From: Aestuariibacter sp.
Lineage (GTDB): Bacteria; Pseudomonadota; Gammaproteobacteria; Enterobacterales; Alteromonadaceae
Assembly: GCA_017794925.1 (NCBI GenBank)
Contig: CP051238.1
Span: 2,558,179 to 2,622,178 of the forward strand
DNA length: 64,000 nucleotides
Direction: 5' to 3'
The notes under the pieces were generated by a model that made no database searches, had not been told where the DNA came from, and saw nothing but the letters and a program-made list of their open reading frames with translations. This document shows positions 54,088-61,988 of the stretch, piece by piece. The translations under genes and the position numbers were made by a program. Every line of letters begins with the position of its first letter. The first letter of the stretch is position 1.

Positions 54088-57000
54088 ATGGCCGGCCTTA
54101 AACGCATAATTCTTATCGATACCCACTTACCTGGTGTAGTAGAACTAAAACTAGACGGACACACCAATATTTGTGGTACCAACGCTTCAGGTAAAACCAC
54201 CTTACAGCGATTAATTCCCGTTTTTTACGGTGAATATCCCAGTCGGGTAGTTCCTGCCACGCGGGACAGTTTTGAGCGCTGGTACTTACCGCGTACATCC
54301 TCATTTATTATTTACGAATACACCCGGGCTGAAGGGGATTTATGCCAGGCTGTGCTAACGTCAAATGGCACGGGTGTGAACTATCGGTTTATCGCTAAAC
54401 CCTTTACGCTGGATGACTATCTTTTCGAGCAGAAAAACGGCAAACATGCGTCTTTGTCGAGCACTGAAGTCGCGCGAGCAATGAAACGCAACAACGTGAT
54501 CGTGTCCAGCTTGCTCACCACCAAAGATTTCCGAGCGGTATTACAAAACGACCAGGGTGTGTTGAATCAAAGTAGTAGTTCCCGTGAACTGCTGGGCTAC
54601 GCGAAGGTATTCAGTTTGAGCCAGCAGTCAGAGCACTTGCGCCACATCGAAAAACTGGCAAAAGCCGTGCACTCGAAAGAAGGCAAGATGGAAACCATCA
54701 AGGCCATGATAGCGGCTATTCTGGAAGAAGATGGTGTGCAGCCTCCTATGTCCAGTTTATCGCGAAATCGCGTTGACGACTGGATTCGCGAATGCCATTT
54801 AATTCGCGCCTTCGATAAGGTTCGTCCAGAATTTACCCGCCTGGAGCAGGCTGATCTGGCGTTACAGGAAGCGGAAGCCGCGTTGAGTGAATTAAAGCTA
54901 GCGTTTGAGCTGGATAAATCACACCTTACCGCTCGCGTTGAAAAAGGGCGTCAACAACTCGATGATGTGCAGCACGAGCGCAAAGTAAACGACAACAGCT
55001 GGAGCGAGCGTCGTGACGAACTGAATTTGCAAATTTCAGGCTCTCGCGCCGATGTTGAAAAATACACGGCGGAACTGGATGCGGTTGAACGCGAGTTTGA
55101 AAACTGGCAGGAACAGGACATCGAGCAGCTCAAAGACGATGTTGCGAAATTGCCGCAGTGGCAACGTGATTTAGAATTGCTGTCGAGTCGTTATACGCTG
55201 GTGACTGAACAACATCAGGATATTGAGTCGACTTACAACCGACGGGTTGCGGAGCTGGGTGAAAAAACGGCAGAACAGTTGGATGAGCTTGCCGCGGTTC
55301 GTCAGGAAGCCCAGGAAAAGCGTGCAACGCAACAACAGCAGGAGCGCGACGCATTACAAAACATCAAAGAAGATTATGCACAGCAAATCACGACACTGAC
55401 TGAGACCTATCAAACCCGATTAAATGCGCTAAAAGTGGCGGAAGCTGAATGCAAAGCAGCACTGAACAACGCGGGTTACAATGAATTTGAACAATCACAG
55501 CTTGAATTGCTTGATGCCGCGGTAAAAGAAGCCAGTGTGCACGAAGATACGGTGCGAGCTCAGCATCGCCAGACACAATCTGAATATCAAAAAGCGGTCC
55601 AGGCACGGGAAAGTGCCAATCAGGCCCTCGAAAAAGCGCGTAACCAATACCGTAAGGTAGAACAGCGTGTTGCGGAAGTGAACGCCTTACTCTATCCCGG
55701 TGAAGGATCGCTGCTCGAATTTTTGCGAGCTAACGTAGATGACTGGGAAAGCTCTGTAGGTAAACTGATTCGCCCTGAATTGTTGGAACGCACAGATTTA
55801 GCGCCAAAAGCCGAAGGCGATGCCGCGTCTTTCTTTGGTGTTGAGCTGTCTTTGGATAGTCTTGAATCTCCGGAATATGCGCAAACAGAGCAAAGCCTGA
55901 AACAGGCACTGGCAGATGCTGAGCAACAACTTGCTGATGCCTCTGAGTCACAAAATGCCGCTGAAGTTGAACTGGCTAAAGCCAATGAAGCGGTACGCAT
56001 TGCCGAACTGGCAGTGACCAAGCAGGATAACGCGGTGCGGAGTGCCGAGGCAGCCCGAAAACGCGCGAATCAGGATAAAGAAGCGGTGCTGAGTGAATAT
56101 CAGCATGCCTTGAAAGAACGCAAGCAACAAGCGCGCAGCCAGCTTGACAATAACCAGCAGTCACAGAAAAAGCTCACTGCACAATTTGAACTGGATCGCG
56201 ACGAAATCAAAGATCAGCAACGTGAAGCGGAAACAGAGCACAGCTTTCACTGGCAACAATTGATTGCCGACAGCGATGCACGTATTGCACAGGTAGAAGG
56301 CGAAATTAAGCGTGTTCGCCAGTCCGCGGAACAAGATAAGCAGGAAATGGCGCGCTGGCTCGAAAATGAGCTGAATCAGCGCGGTGTCGATGTCGATGAA
56401 ATTGGTAAATTAAAGAAAGATCTGAAAGCACTGAAAGATGCCATTTACCGCACTGAAACACATCGCCATAAAGTCAGTGACTATGATCGCTGGTATCAGA
56501 CGGTGTTCACTGGCCATAAGGTGACGTGGCAACAAGGCCTGAATAAGGCGCGTAAAGTACTAAGTGACGCTGAGCGTGAATTAACGCAATTACAAAACGA
56601 GTATCGAGAACGTCGTGATAGCTTAAAAGCACAGCAGGTAGAACTGGAAAAGACGTCATCGACCGCCGCAGAACAGCTTACTCAGGTTGATACGCTCAGT
56701 AAAACCCTCGCTAAACAGAGCTTGCCTAAAGTAGATGTCAACGAGCAGTGGCAACACGACGAGCTAAGTATTACCCAGCGATTGTCCCGGGTGCAGGGCT
56801 TATTAAAAGAGCGCGAAGAGCTGCTAAGCGATGTGCGTAACTATGTTGAACGATTCGACCAACTGATTGCTGCTCAGGCAGGAACCGGCTTATCGGATAC
56901 CTGGGAGCGTGCGCGCGAAGAGTGTGCCGTGATCAATGCACACGGTGTGAAAGGCGTGGACCATCGTCGAATGGTGACGCATCTGGCTCAGTTACTGAAT

Positions 57001-57774
57001 GTGATTGTGCCGCAAAAAATGCAGGGCTTGCGTGAGCAGGGGCGGATTTTTGGTGCAGACTTAAGCCAGTATTACTTTGTTCTTGCTGATATCGACAAGC
57101 GCATCGTGAGCCAGAGTCGCCGCATTTCGAAAGAAGTCGATGGGGAGTTGTTCCTGGACGGCGTGTCTGACTCTGCAGTGAAGATACGCTCGCGTATCAG
57201 TGAACTTGAATTCTGGCCTGAACTCGAACGCTTCCGTTCGCTTTACGATCAATGGATGGATGATGGCGCGCATGAACTACCGGATGATGAATACGGGCAG
57301 AGTATGCGTACCGTACTGGATATTCTGGGCCGGGCTGCGCTATCCGGCGGTATCAGTAAGCTACTTGATATTGAACTGCATTTACGCGAGGGCAATAGCG
57401 ACCTGATCATTCGTACTGACCGCCAGCTAAATGAATCGTCCAGCCACGGTATGGCTTACCTTATTCTATGTAAGTTCTTGTTAGCCTTTACCCGTTTGTT
57501 ACGCGGCGGTGCCGACGTAATCATTCACTGGCCAATCGATGAGCTGGGTACCTTGCACCAAAGTAACGTGAAGAAAATCTTCGATGCCTGTCAAAGCAAT
57601 AACATCAGTGTTGTCGGCGCATTCCCGAATCCGGAGTCTGATGTGCTAAAACTATTTGAAAATCGTTACCTTATCGACAAAGTGAGCAAGCAGTTGCAGG
57701 TCGTACAGCCTAAAACCAGCGATTTATCGGCCAGAATTCAGGCCCGTAAGCAACAGCAGGAGATATCAGCATGA
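54088..57774 (+). CDS. SMC-like ATPase of MukB/JetC (DUF3584-like) type
   Basis: 1228 residues. Walker A GTNASGKT is at residues 30-37; the Walker B region IHWPIDEL has acidic D1151-E1152. Between them are very long Glu/Gln/Lys/Arg-rich coiled coils (about 240-520 and 620-950) around a hinge-like domain (about 530-610) with GSLLEFLRANVDDWESSVGK and a SFFGVELSL segment. A signature-like stretch NESSSHGMAY (1115-1123) replaces the usual SGGE/STGE. This is the head-arm-hinge plan of an SMC/MukB protein that would load on or extrude DNA. AGGA is 5 bases upstream of ATG 54088. It is translationally coupled to the next two genes. It is a MukB-type paralogue rather than canonical Smc (about 1150 aa, with different heads) and fits Mks/Wadjet-type systems best. 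Confidence 0.85.
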   Translation: MAGLKRIILIDTHLPGVVELKLDGHTNICGTNASGKTTLQRLIPVFYGEYPSRVVPATRDSFERWYLPRTSSFIIYEYTRAEGDLCQAVLTSNGTGVNYRFIAKPFTLDDYLFEQKNGKHASLSSTEVARAMKRNNVIVSSLLTTKDFRAVLQNDQGVLNQSSSSRELLGYAKVFSLSQQSEHLRHIEKLAKAVHSKEGKMETIKAMIAAILEEDGVQPPMSSLSRNRVDDWIRECHLIRAFDKVRPEFTRLEQADLALQEAEAALSELKLAFELDKSHLTARVEKGRQQLDDVQHERKVNDNSWSERRDELNLQISGSRADVEKYTAELDAVEREFENWQEQDIEQLKDDVAKLPQWQRDLELLSSRYTLVTEQHQDIESTYNRRVAELGEKTAEQLDELAAVRQEAQEKRATQQQQERDALQNIKEDYAQQITTLTETYQTRLNALKVAEAECKAALNNAGYNEFEQSQLELLDAAVKEASVHEDTVRAQHRQTQSEYQKAVQARESANQALEKARNQYRKVEQRVAEVNALLYPGEGSLLEFLRANVDDWESSVGKLIRPELLERTDLAPKAEGDAASFFGVELSLDSLESPEYAQTEQSLKQALADAEQQLADASESQNAAEVELAKANEAVRIAELAVTKQDNAVRSAEAARKRANQDKEAVLSEYQHALKERKQQARSQLDNNQQSQKKLTAQFELDRDEIKDQQREAETEHSFHWQQLIADSDARIAQVEGEIKRVRQSAEQDKQEMARWLENELNQRGVDVDEIGKLKKDLKALKDAIYRTETHRHKVSDYDRWYQTVFTGHKVTWQQGLNKARKVLSDAERELTQLQNEYRERRDSLKAQQVELEKTSSTAAEQLTQVDTLSKTLAKQSLPKVDVNEQWQHDELSITQRLSRVQGLLKEREELLSDVRNYVERFDQLIAAQAGTGLSDTWERAREECAVINAHGVKGVDHRRMVTHLAQLLNVIVPQKMQGLREQGRIFGADLSQYYFVLADIDKRIVSQSRRISKEVDGELFLDGVSDSAVKIRSRISELEFWPELERFRSLYDQWMDDGAHELPDDEYGQSMRTVLDILGRAALSGGISKLLDIELHLREGNSDLIIRTDRQLNESSSHGMAYLILCKFLLAFTRLLRGGADVIIHWPIDELGTLHQSNVKKIFDACQSNNISVVGAFPNPESDVLKLFENRYLIDKVSKQLQVVQPKTSDLSARIQARKQQQEISA

Positions 57775-58406
57775 TGACAGAACAAGGCCGCGTGCTGAGC
57801 AAATTATTAGAAGGGCAATTTATTTGCCAGGTCAGTGATGAAGAGGGCTGGCGCTTTCTAAAGAGCCGTGAAAACGCAACGAAGTTAGAGCCGCATCTGA
57901 ACATTCTGAATAGAACATTGGCGACTACCGGAGAAGGCGACGTGTTTTTCGCTGCTTATCTGACGCTGGGTGAGCCAGAGCGCAAAGTCCTGTTGCAGCA
58001 GTTTCAGGAAACGACGTCCGGGTTGGTACCATTGGTTGAATGGCTGTTGCTGGTTCAGCAAGCCAGTGAGAGTGATCGTCCATTAATTATGGGCAATGCG
58101 ATTCGAATGAACGAAGTGCAAACCGTGATTGAAGACACGCCCGCTTACGCTGAGCAATTAGAGAAGATTTCCCGTTATCGTTTATTCGGTTCCACCAGTG
58201 TGAATGTCGATGGCCAGTTGAAGCAGGTGTTCAAACGCCTTACTGATATCGGCTATTTGATTAAGCCAAACCCGGATAAGCAAATTTACATTGCTACTGG
58301 TAAAGTTGAGCACTTGTACGAAGTGATTCGCTTTATTGATGAAACCGAGTCCTTGTCACTGTCAGAACAAGCGGAAGCCGCCATTCAACAGGGTAGTTTG
58401 CTATGA
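57771..58406 (+). CDS. MukE/JetB-like accessory subunit of the SMC complex
   Basis: 211 residues, starting inside the ATPase stop (ATGA overlap) with AGGAG 8 bases upstream. It is mostly helical, with winged-helix-like segments such as MTEQGRVLSKLLEGQFI at the start and LKQVFKRLTDIGYLIKPNPDKQIYIATGKVEHLYEVIRFI toward the end. Size, position and helix-wing composition match the small accessory subunit (MukE, MksE, JetB) that bridges kleisin and SMC heads. No sequence motif is decisive, so assignment rests on architecture and coupling. Confidence 0.68.
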   Translation: MMTEQGRVLSKLLEGQFICQVSDEEGWRFLKSRENATKLEPHLNILNRTLATTGEGDVFFAAYLTLGEPERKVLLQQFQETTSGLVPLVEWLLLVQQASESDRPLIMGNAIRMNEVQTVIEDTPAYAEQLEKISRYRLFGSTSVNVDGQLKQVFKRLTDIGYLIKPNPDKQIYIATGKVEHLYEVIRFIDETESLSLSEQAEAAIQQGSLL

Positions 58407-59623
58407 GTCAGGTGCTGATTCAGGCCGGAACCCGGTTGCTGAACGCGTTAGGGCGTCATAGCGACCTCATTATGCAGGCCTATGTTAATGGAGTGGTCGA
58501 CGAATCTGCGCACAGCAAAAAAATCCTTGAGCAGTTGGTGCAGCTTGGTATTTTATGGCGCCCCGACCCGCAAAGTGCCTTGCGTTTAAAAAGCGCCGTC
58601 AGAACACTGCTGGAAAGTGGCTTACAAGACGAGCGTAACCGGAATATCGATGCGAATGTCGGGTCGGCGTTAGCGAGTTTAAAAACCCTGGCAGAGCACT
58701 ATAAGGAAGCGCTGCACTACAATCGCTTTAATGAAGCGCATGCGTACATGACCGACCTGACTGAGCACGTCTATCAACTGACAGAATCGTTGGCAAACAG
58801 TGTACGTGTCATGTTCAGCAGAATTAATAATGAATTTGGTTATGTCTCTTCGGTTGAGGCAAAAATTCGAGAGAACGAACTGGCCCAAGGACAGGTTTCT
58901 GAGTTACTGAATCAACTGGAATGCTTCCGCTTTGATGAACTCAGTGAAATTGCAGGAGGCAACCGGGAGCTGCGGCACTTGTTGGTGGTGGCGTTACAGC
59001 AAAGCTTCTCAAAAGCCACACAAGAATTATCCGTGGCACAGGCCCGACTTATTGATTTGCTTGGGCGATTCAGAGAGTTTCAGGGGCGTACCCGATTGCT
59101 CAAAGGTTTTCTGTTGCATATGGATCAACAGCCGGACTTTGCGCCCGGCAATTATCCAAATCTGACTCAGGTGCCCATTCTGTTTAATCAGGCTGCCGCA
59201 TTGATTGAGCCGGCCACTGTTGATGTAAATCAGGTGGCACATGAGCAGGAATTACAGCAGTTAGTTGGTGCATTAAGTTCGGTGTACCGCAGAAAGCCTA
59301 CTTCCGGCGCAGAGCAGAAGAGTGCTGAAATTCAGGTTAGTGCCCAGCAAGAAGTTGAGTTAACCCGGGACCCATTGCAACAAGCGGTCGACGCGTATTT
59401 TTGCGAGGTTATTGATTCCGGGCAATCTATGTCAGCGCTTGAATTTTATAGCGAACAGTCTCTGGAATTTGACCCTGAGGTATGGATTTATCAGGTCATA
59501 GGTGGATATCAGGGGCTTCAGGATGAAGATAAGCAGTTTTTCGCCATCGATACACTGGGCGAGCCTGACAGAGTATTTAATGGCAATTTTATTATTAGTG
59601 ATGTGTTGGTAGGGCTTAGATAA
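58403..59623 (+). CDS. MukF/JetA-like kleisin subunit of the SMC complex
   Basis: 406 residues, coupled by an ATGA overlap. An N-terminal winged-helix-like region (about 10-75: ILEQLVQLGILWRPDPQSALRLKSAVRTLLESGL) is followed by long helices (about 85-260: YKEALHYNRFNEAHAYMTDLTEHVYQLTESLANSVRVMFSRINNEFGYVSS). A flexible part and a short C-terminal domain with DEDKQFFAIDTLG complete it. This layout matches the kleisin subunit of MukF/MksF/JetA type. In described Wadjet operons the order is usually kleisin, small subunit, ATPase, nuclease; here it is reversed, and the fourth (JetD) gene is missing. Confidence 0.66.
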   Translation: MSQVLIQAGTRLLNALGRHSDLIMQAYVNGVVDESAHSKKILEQLVQLGILWRPDPQSALRLKSAVRTLLESGLQDERNRNIDANVGSALASLKTLAEHYKEALHYNRFNEAHAYMTDLTEHVYQLTESLANSVRVMFSRINNEFGYVSSVEAKIRENELAQGQVSELLNQLECFRFDELSEIAGGNRELRHLLVVALQQSFSKATQELSVAQARLIDLLGRFREFQGRTRLLKGFLLHMDQQPDFAPGNYPNLTQVPILFNQAAALIEPATVDVNQVAHEQELQQLVGALSSVYRRKPTSGAEQKSAEIQVSAQQEVELTRDPLQQAVDAYFCEVIDSGQSMSALEFYSEQSLEFDPEVWIYQVIGGYQGLQDEDKQFFAIDTLGEPDRVFNGNFIISDVLVGLR

Positions 59624-59767
59624 CGTATTGAGTTGTAAGTGGTATCGTTGGGTTTGCGAAATTTCGCGATGAAATTTTAAAAAAATATTAACCTAAAATT
59701 TACATTTTTGAGTATAATTACGGTAGTTGTCATTGGCTGGATGCCGATAGAAATAGCTGGAGTCGTT

Positions 59768-60151
59768 ATGCAATTATCAACACAACAACAATATCAAGAA
59801 GCACTGATAAAAATGGCGGTTTTGTTTTATCAGGTCGACGGCAAAATAACCCTGACTGAACAGGATTATCTGGACGAACTACTTGAATCACTGGACTGGG
59901 ATAGTCCGATAAGCCGAGACGCATTTGTGAATGACGTCATCTATCATACCCGAACGGCCATCGATGCTGGTGAAGCATCCGATGTACTTAAATCCCTGCA
60001 GCCGCAATTGGTGAAAGATGCCAATCGCTCGGTGGAAGTCGCTACTGTTATGACCGGTGTAGACGGTGAGCGTAGCGATGAAGAAACCGAACTGCTGAGC
60101 TTGCTCACACATAAGTTACTGGCGAAAGCGCTGACCGAGACTGTTTCTTAG
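59768..60151 (+). CDS. TerB-like small protein
   Basis: About 127 residues from ATG 59768, which has GGAG upstream (CTGGAGTCGTT); the frame extends to 59708 without a ribosome site. It is all-helical, with YQEALIKMAVLFYQVDGKITLTEQDYLDELLESL near the start and MTGVDGERSDEETELLSLLTHKL near the end. These are the paired acidic helices of the TerB/DjlA-type fold (metal-binding, tellurite-resistance-related). It lies 144 bases after the kleisin gene. The function is unknown; a link to the SMC-like complex is possible only by position. Confidence 0.68.
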   Translation: MQLSTQQQYQEALIKMAVLFYQVDGKITLTEQDYLDELLESLDWDSPISRDAFVNDVIYHTRTAIDAGEASDVLKSLQPQLVKDANRSVEVATVMTGVDGERSDEETELLSLLTHKLLAKALTETVS

Positions 60152-60180
60152 GTCAAAACGACATTAAATTATGCTTTTTA

Positions 60181-60206
60181 GCCTGCCACCCTGTGGTAGG
60201 CTTTGT
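60181..60206 (+). terminator. Probable terminator after the TerB-like gene
   Basis: GCCTGCCAC/GTGGTAGGC (60181-60189 and 60193-60201, one G-T pair) with a 3-base loop and a short TTT, 29 bases after the stop codon. Confidence 0.6.
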
Positions 60207-60236
60207 CACATCTGAAAATCTTTGATTGGATACGTG

Positions 60237-60734
60237 ATGCGAAATTGGTTTTGTTTATGGCTGGTACTGTTAAGTACTCAGGCGTCAGCGTTAGAACCTG
60301 CAATGGAAAAAGCCATGTTAGTGGCTCAGGCACTTGGCGGTGAGACCTCTAAAGAAATGCTTATTGCCCAGTTTAAGCATACAACCGGCAGCGCCATTAA
60401 TCGCTTGCAGATTACGCCTCAGGAACGACCTATGGTGGACCAGTTTATGAAGGACCTGGACGCCATTTTGCGTAATAAGTTGAATGAACCAGCGCTAAAT
60501 AATGCGATAGCCAGCATCTACCTTACCCATTTTACCGAATCGGAAATGGATCAAATTCTGGCATTTTATCATTCACCTGTCGGGCAGAAGATGCGCAATC
60601 AATCCCAGCAACTGACCAGTGCGTTCAGAGAAAAGCTCGTAGCCCACATGAGAGGGGCAGTGCCCGAACTGGAAAAACTGTCTAACGATTTAAAGCAACG
60701 TTTAGAGGCCGGCCGGGCTAAGCCGACAAACTAA
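60237..60734 (+). CDS. DUF2059 exported protein
   Basis: 165 residues from ATG 60237 with GGA 6 bases upstream; the open frame begins at TTG 60222. A signal peptide (FCLWLVLLSTQASA) precedes a helical domain with SIYLTHFTESEMDQILAFYHSPVGQKMRNQSQQLT, the signature segment of DUF2059. Members are periplasmic and of unknown function. It is followed after 25 bases by the hydrolase gene, possibly in one transcript. Confidence 0.85.
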   Translation: MRNWFCLWLVLLSTQASALEPAMEKAMLVAQALGGETSKEMLIAQFKHTTGSAINRLQITPQERPMVDQFMKDLDAILRNKLNEPALNNAIASIYLTHFTESEMDQILAFYHSPVGQKMRNQSQQLTSAFREKLVAHMRGAVPELEKLSNDLKQRLEAGRAKPTN

Positions 60735-60759
60735 TAAATGCGGTGGAGTAAGTTTCGTT

Positions 60760-61962
60760 ATGCATAAACCGGGTATTGTGGGAACAATAGCCAAAGTGTG
60801 TGGGTGGGCAGGTTTGGCATTGCTTATCGCATTCGGTTGGCTTATGGGGTGTCAGTCGGTGCAAACTCCGCCATTTAAGGCTGCGAACAGTGTGTTACCT
60901 ACCAACGTGATGCCTTTTACAGACTATCAATCTGCCGTTAAAACCTGGCTTGCCGAGCACCGTCAGGCGGTGAAGTTTGATGTATCTGATGAAGTTGAAC
61001 TCAATACGCCGTTTGAATGTGGCCAGCATTCAACCAGGGGAATATTACTGGTGCATGGATTGGGGGACTCGCCTTATTTCTTTCGGGATATCAGTAAACC
61101 GCTGTGTGAGCAGGGTTTCTGGGTAAGAACCATTTTATTACCCGGCCACGGTTCTCAGCCGGGGGACATGCTGAATGCTGAATACCGCTTATGGCAGAGT
61201 ACGGTAGATTTTCATGTTGAAGCGTTTTCTCATCAGGTTAGCACGCTTTATCTTGGAGGTTTTTCTACCGGCGCTAATCTGGTTACCGTAACGGCCTCGA
61301 GCCGCGAGGATATAGCCGGTCTCCTGTTGTTTTCTCCTGCGATGCTGCCCAATTTTTTCGTTACACGATTGGCACCCTGGGTAACGGGGCTGTTTCCTTG
61401 GCCAAATGTGGAGCCGGAAGATAATCCCGCGCGCTACAATTCTATTGCAATGCAAGGATTCGCGGCCTACCAGGGAAGTGTTGATGCCGTTCAGCATGTG
61501 CTCGACAACCACAAACTGAGCGTACCCTATTTTGCAGTTTTGGCCGAGGGTGACAGTGTGGTGGACGTGCAGTCTGTGGCATCGCAATTAACGGAATGTT
61601 TTACGTCACCACAAAGCCAGCTTTTGTGGATGGGCGCAAACGATACTGCGCCCGAAATTGCCAAAGTACAATTGTTACCGCTGATATCCGAACGCGTTTT
61701 AGCTGCTTCTCACATGAGTATGTTGTTCGAACCGAATAATGCGTTATATGGCCCTGGTGGCAGTGTGCGTATTTGCGATAACGGGCAGCCAGAAACCATT
61801 GAACAGCAGTGTCCCGATGCTTCACCAGGGGAATTGTGGTATGGCCCATGGGGGCAGGAAGGGGACGGAAAAATCGTTACCCGATTAACCTTTAATCCGT
61901 ATTTTGATGACATGATGTCGTCGTTACAGGATTTTCTGCAACGTACCAGCCAGGCCAACTAG
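60760..61962 (+). CDS. Alpha/beta-hydrolase lipoprotein (esterase/lipase-like)
   Basis: 400 residues. A lipoprotein signal with lipobox LMGC (Cys31) is followed by an alpha/beta-hydrolase fold: oxyanion strand-turn ILLVHGLGDSPYFF, ILLPGHGSQPGDM, and the nucleophile elbow YLGGFSTGANL (Ser in GFSTG). A probable acid is in AEGDSVVDVQS, and a later His is in ASHMSMLF. It resembles monoglyceride-lipase/carboxylesterase-like enzymes, anchored to a membrane. The substrate is unknown. The stop codon lies inside a 10-bp inverted repeat. Confidence 0.87.
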   Translation: MHKPGIVGTIAKVCGWAGLALLIAFGWLMGCQSVQTPPFKAANSVLPTNVMPFTDYQSAVKTWLAEHRQAVKFDVSDEVELNTPFECGQHSTRGILLVHGLGDSPYFFRDISKPLCEQGFWVRTILLPGHGSQPGDMLNAEYRLWQSTVDFHVEAFSHQVSTLYLGGFSTGANLVTVTASSREDIAGLLLFSPAMLPNFFVTRLAPWVTGLFPWPNVEPEDNPARYNSIAMQGFAAYQGSVDAVQHVLDNHKLSVPYFAVLAEGDSVVDVQSVASQLTECFTSPQSQLLWMGANDTAPEIAKVQLLPLISERVLAASHMSMLFEPNNALYGPGGSVRICDNGQPETIEQQCPDASPGELWYGPWGQEGDGKIVTRLTFNPYFDDMMSSLQDFLQRTSQAN

Positions 61963-61971
61963 CCTGGCTGG
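61946..61971. terminator. Inverted repeat spanning the hydrolase stop codon
   Basis: CCAGCCAGGC/GCCTGGCTGG (61946-61955 and 61962-61971), loop CAACTA. A T-run follows about 13 bases later. It lies between convergent genes and may terminate the + strand transcript, though the T-run is not directly attached. Confidence 0.45.
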
Positions 61972-61988
61972 CGTTGTTCGGTATTTTT

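Noticed and set aside
53910..54101. 63-residue + strand frame before the SMC-like ATPase
   Set aside because: No ribosome site, no recognisable composition, and it runs over the well-supported start at 54088.
54088..59623. Complete Wadjet (JetABCD) defence system
   Set aside because: The order is reversed and no JetD-type gene follows; downstream genes are TerB-like, DUF2059 and a hydrolase. Called an SMC-like complex only.
59768..60151. TerB-like protein as fourth subunit of the SMC-like complex
   Set aside because: It is separated by 144 AT-rich bases with its own ribosome site; proximity alone is not enough.
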